A DNA stretch of 64,000 bases from Rhodospirillaceae bacterium (GTDB lineage Bacteria; Pseudomonadota; Alphaproteobacteria; Bin65), in the NCBI GenBank assembly GCA_009840595.1, contig VXNK01000165.1, positions 45,011-109,010 of the forward strand, given 5' to 3'. The translations under genes were made by a program, and so were the position numbers. This document shows, in pieces, positions 53,004 to 62,020 of this stretch. Numbering within the stretch: position 1 is the stretch's first letter; every line of letters begins with the position of its first letter. Below the pieces are notes generated by a model, which was not told the DNA's origin, did no database searches, and saw only the letters and a list, made by a program, of their open reading frames with translations.

Positions 53004-54749
53004 ATGGCCGAAGATGCGACGGGAGGGAACGCGCGCGTCCGCTACGAACCCGATGAAACCCCGCCGGTTTCGCTGTCGCTCGGCCTCGGCGCCCAACTCG
53101 CCATGCTCACCCTTGCCGGCGTCGTGTTGACGCCGGTGATCGTGATCCGGGCGGCCGGCGGCGCGGCGGAATTCCTGTCCTGGGCCGTCTTCGCCGCCGT
53201 CATCGTCAGCGGCGTGACGACCGTATTGCAGGCGGTGCGGCTGGGCCGCATCGGCGCCGGCTATGTCCTGCTGATGGGGACCTCGGGCGCCTTCATTTCG
53301 GTCTGTATCACCGCGATCGCCCAGGGCGGGCCCGCCATGCTCGCGACCCTGGTCGTGATCTCGTCCCTGTTCCAGTTCGCGCTCGCGTCGCGCCTGTCCC
53401 TGTTCCGGCGCATCTTCACGCCGACCGTCGCCGGAACCGTGATCATGCTGATTCCGGTCACGGTCATGCCGATCATCTTCAAGATGCTGGGCGACGTGCC
53501 GGAGGGCGCGCCGGCCGCCGCCGCGCCGTTGTGCGCCCTCGCCGCCGTCGCCGTCATCGTCGGGATCGCCCTGAAGGCGAGAGGCCCGCTGCGGCTGTGG
53601 GCGCCGGTGATCGGGATCGCGGTCGCCTGCGGCGTCGCCGGCACTTTCGGCATCTACGATACGGCGCGGGTCGCCGACGCGGCCTGGATCGGGCTTCCCG
53701 CCGGCGCCTGGCCGGGCTTCGATCTCGGTTTCGGCCCGGTTTTCTGGTCGCTGCTGCCGGCCTTCGTCTTCGTCACCCTGGTCGGCGCGCTCGAGACGAT
53801 CGGCGATTCCGTCGGCATCCAGCATGTCTCGTGGCGCAAGCCCCGGGCGGCGGATTTCCGTGCCGTACAGGGCGCGGTGACGGCCGACGGCGTCGGCAAC
53901 CTGCTGTCCGGCCTGGCCGGCACGGTCCCCAACACGACCTATTCGACCAGCATTGCGGTCACCGAACTGACGGGGGTCGGCGCCCGTTCCGTCGGCATGG
54001 CGGCTGGCGCGATCTTCATCGTCCTCGCCTTCTCTCCCAAGGCGCTCGCCGTCGTCCTGGCGATCCCGAACCCCGTCGCCGCGGCCTATGTCACCGTTCT
54101 TCTGGCCATGCTGTTCGTCCTGGGCATGAAGATCGTCGTCCAGGACGGCCTCGACTACCGCAAGGGGCTGATCGCGGGGGTGTCCTTCTGGGCCGGCGTC
54201 GGCTTCCAGAATGGCGTGATCTTCCCGGAAATTTTCGCGGAGTTCGCCGGCGGCATCCTGCAGAACGGCATGACGGCGGGCGGCCTGGTCGCCCTTCTCC
54301 TCACCCTGTTCGTGGAGGCCGCCAAGCCGCGGCCGAAGCGGATCGAACTGCCGTTCGCCGCAGCCGGCCTGCCCAAGTTGCGCGAATTCCTCGCCGATTT
54401 CGCCGCGCGCAGCGGCTGGGACGACAGGATGGTCGACCGGCTCGACACGGCCGGGGAGGAAACGGTACTCACGCTGCTGGAACGCGAGGAAGGACGGGCA
54501 AATGAAACGCCGCGGCGCCTGTTCCTCGTTGCCCACAAGGAGGAAGGAGAGGCCGTTCTCGAATTCCTCGCCGGGACGGGCGACGAAAACCTGCAGGACC
54601 GGATCGCGCTGCTCGGCGAGCAGGCTGCCGGGCCGCCGCCGGAACAGGAGTTCTCGCTACGCCTCCTGCGCCACGTCGCGTCGTCGGTCCATCACCAGCA
54701 ATATCACGATACCGACATCCTGACCGTACGGGTCAGGGCGCCGGGGTGA
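53004..54749 (+). CDS. NCS2-family permease with C-terminal soluble domain (paralogue 2)
   Basis: 581 residues, colinear with the protein encoded at 6989-8746. The membrane core covers residues about 20-440. The signature region reads NTTYSTSIAVTELTGVG, again without the usual Glu-Asn. A C-terminal extension (about 445-580) repeats RLDTAGEETVLTLL, FLAGTGDENLQDRIALL and SLRLLRHVASSVHHQQYHDTDILTV. GGGG precedes the ATG. It follows the LysR gene, which may regulate it. Retention of the extension in two diverged copies shows it is under selection. Substrate unknown; purine or pyrimidine-related rings are the family norm. Confidence 0.83.
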   Translation: MAEDATGGNARVRYEPDETPPVSLSLGLGAQLAMLTLAGVVLTPVIVIRAAGGAAEFLSWAVFAAVIVSGVTTVLQAVRLGRIGAGYVLLMGTSGAFISVCITAIAQGGPAMLATLVVISSLFQFALASRLSLFRRIFTPTVAGTVIMLIPVTVMPIIFKMLGDVPEGAPAAAAPLCALAAVAVIVGIALKARGPLRLWAPVIGIAVACGVAGTFGIYDTARVADAAWIGLPAGAWPGFDLGFGPVFWSLLPAFVFVTLVGALETIGDSVGIQHVSWRKPRAADFRAVQGAVTADGVGNLLSGLAGTVPNTTYSTSIAVTELTGVGARSVGMAAGAIFIVLAFSPKALAVVLAIPNPVAAAYVTVLLAMLFVLGMKIVVQDGLDYRKGLIAGVSFWAGVGFQNGVIFPEIFAEFAGGILQNGMTAGGLVALLLTLFVEAAKPRPKRIELPFAAAGLPKLREFLADFAARSGWDDRMVDRLDTAGEETVLTLLEREEGRANETPRRLFLVAHKEEGEAVLEFLAGTGDENLQDRIALLGEQAAGPPPEQEFSLRLLRHVASSVHHQQYHDTDILTVRVRAPG

Positions 54750-54835
54750 GGGGCGAGCCGGCGAATCGCGTGACCTCATGTCGATGCCAAGGTTGGGAAT
54801 GATCGGCCGATTATGTTCGGAGGCAGGACCGAAAT

Positions 54836-55606
54836 ATGAAGATCGCAAATGTAACCCTGAACGGCATGAATAAGTATGGGTCGAGGCTCTCCTGTTGGCT
54901 GTCGGATAGATGTCGGGACCGGCGCAGGCGTCCGGACATCGTCACGCTCCAGAAAATCGGTTCGAAAAAGCGATTCCCGAAAGAAACTTTCTGCGACATC
55001 GGCTACGAGTGCTGGCTTCGCGACCACGAAAAACATTACCGCGGTGTCGCCGTATTGGCTCACCGCGACTTCTTGAGCCGTCCTGGCCTGCCGCCGCCGG
55101 AGGAACTGCACTGCAAGTTGCCGGGTGCCGCCCAAAATGAAGCGCGGTTTCTCACCGTTCGCATCGGCAACGTCTTGATCTCTTCGATCTATGCCCCGGT
55201 TTGCAAACCTACAATCGCGCCGACGGTCGATTGGCTGGACTGTCTGCGGGACCATGTCGAAAAAGAAGGCTATGCCAAGCGCGCCAGTCTCCTGTGCGGC
55301 GACTTCAACGTGCCGAAAATCGACGACAAATCGAACGGAAAGCTAAAGCGTGCGCTGAAAGAGTTGAAGGGCCTCGGGTTTTGCGATCTCTACCGCAAAG
55401 CGCATCCTTGTGTAACCGGCAATCCAGGTTGCACTTGGGGATACCGCGAGGGAGATGGAACGAAAGGCGCCAGCCGGCTCCACCTAATCCTTGCGAGCGA
55501 GAGCTTGGCTCGGCGTTGCCGGAAAATATGGTTGGATGGCAGCCCGAATCTGTGGCCCCGTCCGGACGCCCCGCCCCTCGTCGCGGAATTGGACGTCGAA
55601 GTGTGA
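54836..55606 (+). CDS. Exonuclease III-like (EEP) protein with degenerate active site
   Basis: A 256-residue protein recognisable as exonuclease III-like by VTLNGM near the N-terminus, RRPDIVTLQK, VAVLAHRDF, SIYAPV, LLCGDFNVP and RLHLILASESLA. Compared with E. coli ExoIII, the catalytic Asn7 is Thr7, Glu34 is Lys40, Asp229 is His216 and His259 is Ala245; only the GDFN pair and the Asp before the last position remain. AGGA lies seven bases before the ATG. GC is lower than adjacent genes. It is probably inactive as a nuclease, or a pseudoenzyme with a binding role. Confidence 0.7.
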   Translation: MKIANVTLNGMNKYGSRLSCWLSDRCRDRRRRPDIVTLQKIGSKKRFPKETFCDIGYECWLRDHEKHYRGVAVLAHRDFLSRPGLPPPEELHCKLPGAAQNEARFLTVRIGNVLISSIYAPVCKPTIAPTVDWLDCLRDHVEKEGYAKRASLLCGDFNVPKIDDKSNGKLKRALKELKGLGFCDLYRKAHPCVTGNPGCTWGYREGDGTKGASRLHLILASESLARRCRKIWLDGSPNLWPRPDAPPLVAELDVEV

Positions 55607-55649
55607 ACGCTGCGGCTCGGTAGACCGGCCGCGGGGCGGTCGGCGCCGG

Positions 55650-57494
55650 TCAATCCACGATGTGGTAGACCGGCGCCTTTTCCATCTCCCACGAGTCGCT
55701 CTCGCGGTCGTAGCGGGACAGCGTGAAGCAGTGCCAGTTGTCGTCGTCCAGCTTGGGATGGTCGGCGCGGTAGTAGTAGCCGGGCCAGCGGGTTTCCTCG
55801 CGGAACAGCGTGTGCTGGGTCACGCTCTCCGAGGCCAGCACCCGGTGGTGCAGTTCCCAGGCGCGCTGAAGCTGGTGCAGGTCTTCGGCGCCGATATGGT
55901 TCATGTCTTCCTTCAGCATGCCGAGCAGTTCGATGCCGCGGTCGAGCAAGGGCGTGTTGGTCGTGTAGTGGGCGCTGATGCCGCCGACATACTCGTCCAT
56001 GATCTTCTCGAGGCGCTGGAGCCCGTGGATCGGCAGCAGGTAGCTCGGCGAGACCGTGCCGGCGACGATCTCGTTCCGGCCGACGGCATAATTCTCCATC
56101 GGCTGGAACACCGTCTTTTCGAGCGCCCGGTATTCCTTCTCGTCGACCTGCGGCCCCTCGGTGCCCAGATCGTTGATGTAGTTGACCGCCGCCTTGCCGG
56201 CGATCCGCCCTTCGGTGAACGAGCCGGAGGAGAATTTGTGCGCCGTGCCGCCGATCGTGTCGCCGGCGCCGAACAGGCCGTCGACCGTCATCATCCGGTT
56301 GTAGCCCCACTGGTATTCGTCGGGCGCATAGTCTTCCGGCCCGCTCGCCCAGGCGCCGGAACAGGTCGCGTGGGAGCCCATGACGTAGGGTTCCGAGGTC
56401 GTCAACTCCGGGTTGATGTGCTTGGGGTCGATATTCTGCGACGCCCAGACGACGGCCTGGCCGATCGTCATGCCGAGGAAATTCTCCCAGCCGACCGTTT
56501 CCTTGTGCGGGTCCTGGAAGGCTTCCTTGGTCACCATCCGGATCGGGCCGCGGCCGGCCTTGACCTCTTCGAGCAGGGCGTGGTTGCGCAGGCAGGTCGG
56601 CACGGGATGCCGGTCGACATAGTCGCCGACCAGTTGCTTGGTGTGCTCGTACCAGGTCGATTCGTATTCCTCGCCGTAGGCGTTCTGGGTGTAGGTCTTG
56701 AGGTGCAGGAAATAGGCGCCGACCGGGCCGTAGCCGTCCTTGAAGCGGGTCAGGACGATGCGGTTCTCCATCTGGGTCATCTTGGCGCCGACCAGGATCG
56801 GCAGGGCGTAGGCCGAGGCGCTGCTCCACGGCGCGTACCAAGTCCGCCCCATGCCTTCGCCGACCGCGCGCGGCTTGAAGATGTGCGAGGCGCCGCCCGC
56901 CGACACGATCACCGCCTTGGCCTTGAAGACGTAGAAATCCCCGGTGCGCACGTTGAAGCCGACAGCGCCGGCGACCCGGTTGGGGTTCGTCTTGTCCGTC
57001 AGGAGGTGGGTGACCATGATCCGGTTGTAGACCTCGGTCGCGGCCTTGCGGGCCGCCTCCGCGACGATCGGCTTGTAGCTCTCGCCGTGGATCATGATCT
57101 GCCACTTGCCCTCCCGCAGATAGCGCCCGGTTTCCGGGTCCTTCATGATCGGGAGGCCCCATTCCTCGAACTTGTGCACCGTGCCGTCGACATGGCGGGC
57201 AATGTCGTAGCCGAGATCCTCGCGCACCAGGCCCATCAGGTCGTTGCGGGCGTAGCGGACATGGTCCTCCGGCTGGTTCTCGTCCCACTGCATGCCCATG
57301 TAGCAGTTGATGGCGTAGAGACCCTGGGCGACCGCACCGCTGCGCTCGATGTTGGCCTTCTCGACGCACACGACCTTCAGGTCGCGGCCCCAGTAGCGGG
57401 ACTCGTAGACGGCCCCGCAGCCGGCCATGCCGCCGCCGATGACGAGAACGTCGGAATCGACGAAGACGGTTTTTCTGCGCGAGAACAGGCCCAC
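55650..57494 (-). CDS. aprA: Adenylylsulfate reductase alpha subunit
   Basis: Flavoprotein catalysing interconversion of APS and sulfite plus AMP. The 614-residue sequence opens DSDVLVIGGGMAGCGAVYE (FAD site near residue 20) and contains ERSGAVAQGLYAINCY, VSAGGASHIFKPRA, SHATCSGAWASGPEDYAP and the AprA-typical C-terminus with WPGYYYRADHPKLDDDNW. The start is GTG at 57494, overlapping the last base of aprB. With sat encoded divergently and no dsr genes visible, it most likely runs in the oxidative direction, making APS from sulfite. Confidence 0.95.
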   Translation of the reverse strand: MGLFSRRKTVFVDSDVLVIGGGMAGCGAVYESRYWGRDLKVVCVEKANIERSGAVAQGLYAINCYMGMQWDENQPEDHVRYARNDLMGLVREDLGYDIARHVDGTVHKFEEWGLPIMKDPETGRYLREGKWQIMIHGESYKPIVAEAARKAATEVYNRIMVTHLLTDKTNPNRVAGAVGFNVRTGDFYVFKAKAVIVSAGGASHIFKPRAVGEGMGRTWYAPWSSASAYALPILVGAKMTQMENRIVLTRFKDGYGPVGAYFLHLKTYTQNAYGEEYESTWYEHTKQLVGDYVDRHPVPTCLRNHALLEEVKAGRGPIRMVTKEAFQDPHKETVGWENFLGMTIGQAVVWASQNIDPKHINPELTTSEPYVMGSHATCSGAWASGPEDYAPDEYQWGYNRMMTVDGLFGAGDTIGGTAHKFSSGSFTEGRIAGKAAVNYINDLGTEGPQVDEKEYRALEKTVFQPMENYAVGRNEIVAGTVSPSYLLPIHGLQRLEKIMDEYVGGISAHYTTNTPLLDRGIELLGMLKEDMNHIGAEDLHQLQRAWELHHRVLASESVTQHTLFREETRWPGYYYRADHPKLDDDNWHCFTLSRYDRESDSWEMEKAPVYHIVD

Positions 57495-57958
57495 TAGACT
57501 ACTCCCTGCTTGAGCTGATCCGGCGCGAGCGCGGGCAGCCCTCCCTCGATGTTCAGGGCATCCGGCTCGTGCGCCAGTTCCTGGTTCCGGTATTCGTCGG
57601 CGCTAGGCGCGGTATAGTCGGCGGGACCCTGGATCGTGCCCCATTTGGTCGTCCGGATCGGCGAGACGAAATCCTTCTCGTTGCCGTCGCGGAATTTGAT
57701 CTTCCAGGAAATCGTGCCCTTCGCTTCTTCGCGCAGCGCCCGGACGCTGTGGCCGAGCGGCGCGAAATCGGCATAGCCGCGGCAGTCGATCGCATTCTGC
57801 GGGCAGGCCTTCACGCAGGAATAGCATTCCCAGCACATGTTGGGCTCGATGTTGTAGGCCCGCCGGTAGGTCGTATCGATGTGCATGATGTCGGACGGGC
57901 AGATATCGACGCAGTGCCCGCAGCCGTCGCAGCTTGTCATGTAGACGAAAGTCGGCAT
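57494..57958 (-). CDS. aprB: Adenylylsulfate reductase beta subunit
   Basis: The iron-sulfur subunit of APS reductase, 154 residues. Two 4Fe-4S clusters are set by CDGCGHCVDICPSD (from residue 10) and CWECYSCVKACPQNAIDC (from about residue 42). The C-terminal tail (WGTIQGPADY) wraps AprA in known structures. ATG at 57958 follows AGGAG. Its stop overlaps the aprA start by one base. It shuttles electrons between AprA and the membrane partner, probably the aprM-like protein encoded upstream. Confidence 0.95.
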   Translation of the reverse strand: MPTFVYMTSCDGCGHCVDICPSDIMHIDTTYRRAYNIEPNMCWECYSCVKACPQNAIDCRGYADFAPLGHSVRALREEAKGTISWKIKFRDGNEKDFVSPIRTTKWGTIQGPADYTAPSADEYRNQELAHEPDALNIEGGLPALAPDQLKQGVV

Positions 57959-58001
57959 GGGTTTCGCTTTCTCCTTGGGTGCAGCGCGCTGACGGACGGC
58001 G

Positions 58002-58787
58002 TCAATAGTGGTTGGACTGACGCGGGACGCTGCCCAGCGTTTCCGGCAGGTCGGCCGGCGCCGGCAGGTTGCGGCGGGTTCCGTTCGCTTCGTTGACGCG
58101 CTTCTGGAGCGCCGCGGCCGGCTTGAAGAACATGTGCGAGAATTTCGACCAGGGGATCGAGCCGAACAGCACCGTCGTCGCGATCAGGTAGAGCGCCAGG
58201 AACAGGTCGGCCCAGAAACCGCCGCTCGGCTGCACGAAGAACCAGACCAGGCCGAGGGTCGTACTGGCGAGCAGGGACAGGATGAACAGGTCGGCCCGGA
58301 TGATCCGGAACGGCGAATGGCCCTCCGCCGAAACGTCGGCCCGGATGAAGAACCAGAACCAGTAGCCGCCGACGCAGACCATCGCCGCGCCGATCGCCCA
58401 CAGCACCGGCAGGAATTCCGGCGTCGCCGCCGCCTTCGTCGGATAGCCGAACACCATGACGACCGTCGTGACGACGTAAAGCAGGAAGCCGTACATGGTG
58501 AGCAGGTGGGCGGCGCGCCGCCGCGCGTTGCAGAACTCGGACGAGGTCAGCACCTCCGATGCCGCGGTCCGGGCGGCGAGCGACACCACCGTCCCGCCGC
58601 CGACCGTGCCCGTCCCCCGTTCCTGGGCGCTGCGCCAGTCGCGGAAGAAATAGCGCGCGCTCTGCTTGTGCAGGATGTCGAACAGCGTGCCGCCGGCAAC
58701 GAACAGGACCATCACGATCACATACACCTGCATGACGATCGGCGACACGCTTTCCCCGAGAATGGCGAATGAATTTTCGATGGCCAT
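58002..58787 (-). CDS. aprM: AprM-type membrane anchor of adenylylsulfate reductase
   Basis: A 261-residue membrane protein with about six spans, first gene of the aprMBA operon. Histidines in predicted helices (RRAAHLLTMYGF, KFSHMFFK) could bind heme b, as in NarI- or QmoC-like electron-transfer subunits. AprM proteins of this kind accompany aprBA in sulfur-oxidising bacteria and link it to the quinone pool. ATG 58787 is preceded by AAGGGGGG; a start 21 codons earlier is possible. A promoter lies 73 bases upstream. Confidence 0.85.
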   Translation of the reverse strand: MAIENSFAILGESVSPIVMQVYVIVMVLFVAGGTLFDILHKQSARYFFRDWRSAQERGTGTVGGGTVVSLAARTAASEVLTSSEFCNARRRAAHLLTMYGFLLYVVTTVVMVFGYPTKAAATPEFLPVLWAIGAAMVCVGGYWFWFFIRADVSAEGHSPFRIIRADLFILSLLASTTLGLVWFFVQPSGGFWADLFLALYLIATTVLFGSIPWSKFSHMFFKPAAALQKRVNEANGTRRNLPAPADLPETLGSVPRQSNHY

Positions 58788-58859
58788 CAAGCCCCCCTTG
58801 CGCGGCCCTGCCGGTTGGAGACGGGCGCGATTCGGCATCTTTCCCGGCAAGGACGCGGC

Positions 58860-58887
58860 ATCATATTCAAACTTTCGAATTTAACAA
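58860..58887 (-). promoter_or_regulatory. Promoter for the aprMBA operon
   Basis: TTGTTA (58882-58887) and TATGAT (58860-58865) on the minus strand with a 16-base AT-rich spacer form a good sigma-70-type promoter, giving a leader of about 66 bases. It sits in the 249-base gap between aprM and the divergent sat. No equally clear promoter for sat is visible, although GGAGG precedes its ATG. Confidence 0.55.
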
Positions 58888-59036
58888 GTCCGGCTGGGAT
58901 TGCCGACCGCCTTCGGGGCTCCGGTATGCCACATATCGGTTGAAGGCAATGCCTTTTTCCGCGAAATGAAGCCGCGCCGAAAGGCCCTGAACCGTCGCTG
59001 GCAATCCGCACCGGCCGCAATTCCGGAGGCAACCGC

Positions 59037-60230
59037 ATGTCGAACCCGATTCCGCCGCATGGCGCAACCCGATTGAAGCCGCTCTTCGTGGAAGATGCGG
59101 ACGAGCGCCGGGCGCTGTTGCGGGAGGCCGAAACCCTGCCCGCCGTTACGGTCGCATCGGCAGCAGCGAGCAACGCCGTCATGCTGGGCGGCGGCTATTT
59201 CACGCCGCTCGACGGCTTCATGGACAAGGCCGACGCGCTCTCGGTCGGCCGGTCGATGCACACCGCCGGCGGCCTGTTCTGGCCGACGCCGGTGCTCAAC
59301 CTGGTTCATGACGCCGGCGCCGCGGAGGCGGGCGCGCGGATCGCGCTCAGGGATCCCAACGTCGATGGCGCGCCGGTCCTCGCCATTCAGGAGGTGACGG
59401 GCGTCGAGACCTTTTCCGAGGCGGAGCTCGACGGACTGACGGCGCAGGTCTACGGCACGACCGATCCGGCGCATCCCGGCGTCGCCGATTTCCGGGCCCA
59501 GGGCCGGGTCGCGCTGGCCGGGCCGGTCCGGGTGCTGAATTTCAGCTATTTCGAAACGGACTTCCCCGAGACCTTCCGCACCGCGGTGTCGATCCGGCAG
59601 GAGATCGCCGAGCGCGGCTGGCGCCGGGTCGTCGCCTTCCAGACCCGCAACCCGATGCACCGCGCCCACGAGGAGCTGTGCCGCATGGCGATGGAGCGGC
59701 TGGAGGCGGACGGCGTCGTCATCCACATGCTGCTCGGCAAGCTCAAGCCCGGCGACATTCCCGCGCCGGTGCGCGACGCCACCATCCGCAAGATGGTCGA
59801 ACTCTATTTCCCGCCGAACTCGGCGATGATCACCGGCTACGGCTTCGACATGCTCTACGCCGGCCCGCGGGAAGCCGTCCTGCACGCCATCTTCCGCCAG
59901 AACATGGGGGCGTCGCACTTCATCGTCGGGCGCGACCATGCCGGGGTCGGCGACTATTACGAGCCCTTCGAGGCCCAGGAAATCTTTGACGAAATCCCCG
60001 GCGATGCACTGCGAATCGAGTTGTTCAAGGCCGACCACACCGCCTGGTCGAAGAAGCTGAACAAGGTGGTGATGATGCGCGAGGCGCCGGGCCACACGAA
60101 GGAGGATTTCGTCCTGCTCTCCGGCACCGCGGTGCGCGAGATGCTCGGCAAGGGCATCGCCCCGCCGCCGGAATTCTCCCGCCCGGAGGTCGCGCAAATC
60201 CTGATCGACCACTATCGCGGGCGGGACTGA
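59037..60230 (+). CDS. sat: Sulfate adenylyltransferase (ATP sulfurylase), dissimilatory type
   Basis: A 397-residue homo-oligomeric type enzyme, of the usual length for the Sat of sulfur oxidisers and reducers, distinct from CysDN. The active-site QTRNPMHRAHEELCRMA is near residue 205, and VGRDHAGVGDYY with VLLSGTAVREM follows. GGAGG lies upstream of the ATG. It is divergent from aprMBA. Together they oxidise sulfite to APS and then to sulfate, with ATP made by Sat running in reverse. No upstream source of sulfide oxidation is in the window. Confidence 0.95.
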   Translation: MSNPIPPHGATRLKPLFVEDADERRALLREAETLPAVTVASAAASNAVMLGGGYFTPLDGFMDKADALSVGRSMHTAGGLFWPTPVLNLVHDAGAAEAGARIALRDPNVDGAPVLAIQEVTGVETFSEAELDGLTAQVYGTTDPAHPGVADFRAQGRVALAGPVRVLNFSYFETDFPETFRTAVSIRQEIAERGWRRVVAFQTRNPMHRAHEELCRMAMERLEADGVVIHMLLGKLKPGDIPAPVRDATIRKMVELYFPPNSAMITGYGFDMLYAGPREAVLHAIFRQNMGASHFIVGRDHAGVGDYYEPFEAQEIFDEIPGDALRIELFKADHTAWSKKLNKVVMMREAPGHTKEDFVLLSGTAVREMLGKGIAPPPEFSRPEVAQILIDHYRGRD

Positions 60231-60261
60231 ACGGCCGGCCGGCGGCTGGCCCGTCTGCCGG

Positions 60262-61068
60262 TCAATCGGCGCGGCCGGCGCGGCCTCGGACGGGGATGAG
60301 CAGGCTCAGGGCGAAAATCGCGCTGGCGACGAGCACGATGGCCGGGCCGGCAGGAATATCCCATTCCAGCGATCCGAACAGGCCGGCGACAATGGAGGCA
60401 ATTCCGATCGCCGTGGACGCCACGGCCATCTGCTCGGGCGTCGTCGCCATGCGCCGCGCGGCGGCGGCCGGAACGATCACGAGCGCCACCACGAGCAGCA
60501 TGCCGACGATTTTCATGCCCACGGCGATCACCGCCGCGAGCAGGAACAGCAGCAGGAGACGCACCCGTTCCACCGGCACGCCTTCCACGGCCGCGAGATC
60601 TCTGTTCACGGTAATGGAAAGGAGGTTGCGCCATTGCCAGGCCAGGGCGGCGATGACGATCGCGGCCGTTGCAAAGATCAGCCACAGGTCGAAGATGCCG
60701 ACGGCGAGAATGTCGCCGAACAGGTAGCCGATCAGATCGACCCGCAACCGTTCCATGAAGGCGACGACGACGAGCCCCGCCGCAAACACGGCATGGGCCA
60801 GCACGCCGAGCAGGGCATCGACGGAAATGTAGCGCTGGCGCTCGAGCAGAACCAGGCAGAGCGCCAGCAGCAGGCAAATCGCGAAGACCGCCAGGATCGG
60901 TGCGATATCGAGCAGGAAACCGAGCGCGACTCCCAGCAGCACGGCATGGGCGAGCGCGGTGCCGAAATAGGCCAGGTTCCGCCACACCACGAAGCAGCCG
61001 ACCGGGCCGGCGGCGAATGCCGCGCCGATGCCGCCGGCGAGAGCGCGCAGGAAGAAATCCTCTATCAC
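60262..61068 (-). CDS. znuB: Zinc ABC transporter permease
   Basis: A 268-residue inner-membrane protein of the ABC-3 (metal) permease family with about eight spans. FFLRALAGGIGAAFAAGPVGCFVVWRNLAYFG and HAVLLGVALGF at the N-terminus are family marks, and MKIVGMLLVVALVIVPAAAARR is the conserved C-terminal helix. The start is GTG at 61068, overlapping the znuC stop (GTGA). The znuA binding-protein gene is absent from the window. Zinc is the likely substrate; manganese cannot be excluded. Confidence 0.9.
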   Translation of the reverse strand: MIEDFFLRALAGGIGAAFAAGPVGCFVVWRNLAYFGTALAHAVLLGVALGFLLDIAPILAVFAICLLLALCLVLLERQRYISVDALLGVLAHAVFAAGLVVVAFMERLRVDLIGYLFGDILAVGIFDLWLIFATAAIVIAALAWQWRNLLSITVNRDLAAVEGVPVERVRLLLLFLLAAVIAVGMKIVGMLLVVALVIVPAAAARRMATTPEQMAVASTAIGIASIVAGLFGSLEWDIPAGPAIVLVASAIFALSLLIPVRGRAGRAD

Positions 61069-61880
61069 GGGTGCCGGCCGGCGCGACGAACGTCCTGCGC
61101 TGCGCCGGAATCGGCAGGCACCGGCTCGCCGAGCGCGTCGTGGCGGTGATCGTGCATATGCTGATAGACGGCGAGCGTGTCGGACAGTTGCGGGCCGAAC
61201 AGCGAGATGAATTCCGGGTGCCGGACGACGGACTGCGGCCGGCCGCTGCAACAGACATGCCGGTTAAGGCACACGACGGTGTCCGTCGCCGCCATGACAA
61301 GGTGCAGATCGTGCGAGACCAGGATCACCGCGCACCCGTAGCGGTCGCGGATCGAGGCAATCAGATTGTAGAGGTCGCCCTGGCTGGTGACGTCGACTCC
61401 CGCCAGCGGTTCATCGAGCACCAGCAGGCCGGGCTCGCGCAGCAGCGCCCGTGCGAGCAGCACGCGCTGCAGTTCGCCCCCCGAAATTTCCGCCAGCGGG
61501 AAATCGACGATCGAATCGGCGCCGACCTCGTCGAGCACAGTCGCGAGTTTTGCCGGCGGCGCCGGCGCGCCGAGGGTCAGGAAACGCCGCACCGTCATGG
61601 GCAGGATCTGATCGCGGTGCAGGTGCTGGGGCGAATAGCCGATGCGCAGGCCGGGCGCGCGCCTGACTTCGCCGGAATCCGGCTTGACGATGCCCAGAAT
61701 GACGCGGATCAGCGTCGATTTGCCGGCGCCGTTGAGGCCGATGAGGGTCATGATCTCTCCGGCGCGAACGACGATGTCCACATTGTCGAGAACGTTCAGC
61801 CGGCCGAAGCGAACGCATACCCCCCGCGCCTCGACCAGAGGCGGCGTCCGTGCGGACTCGCTCGAAGACGGCGGGGACAT
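61065..61880 (-). CDS. znuC: Zinc ABC transporter ATP-binding protein
   Basis: A 271-residue ATPase. Walker A GLNGAGKST is near residue 47, GYSPQHLHRDQILPMTVRRFL is the ZnuC-type middle segment, the signature is EISGGELQRVLLARALL and Walker B is LLVLDEPLAGVD. The His-rich C-terminus (HMHDHRHDALGE) could bind metal. ATG at 61880 is used. It is followed by znuB with a GTGA overlap. A 7-bp hairpin (61932-61948) lies in the leader. No Zur box could be recognised with confidence. Confidence 0.9.
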   Translation of the reverse strand: MSPPSSSESARTPPLVEARGVCVRFGRLNVLDNVDIVVRAGEIMTLIGLNGAGKSTLIRVILGIVKPDSGEVRRAPGLRIGYSPQHLHRDQILPMTVRRFLTLGAPAPPAKLATVLDEVGADSIVDFPLAEISGGELQRVLLARALLREPGLLVLDEPLAGVDVTSQGDLYNLIASIRDRYGCAVILVSHDLHLVMAATDTVVCLNRHVCCSGRPQSVVRHPEFISLFGPQLSDTLAVYQHMHDHRHDALGEPVPADSGAAQDVRRAGRHP

Positions 61881-62020
61881 GGCGAAGCGATACAGGCTCG
61901 CCCTATTCGAAGCAAGGACGGGCGATTCCACCGGAGCGGTTCGCTCCGTCGGGATGGCGAGCCGGGGCGGAGTGCCGCTACACGCGGCGGCGGACGGTAT
62001 TCGCGGGCCGCCCTGCCGGG

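Noticed and set aside
58952..58972. AAGGC-AAT-GCCTTTTT before sat as a terminator or attenuator
   Set aside because: A five-base stem is too short to be convincing, and it lies upstream of sat rather than after a gene.
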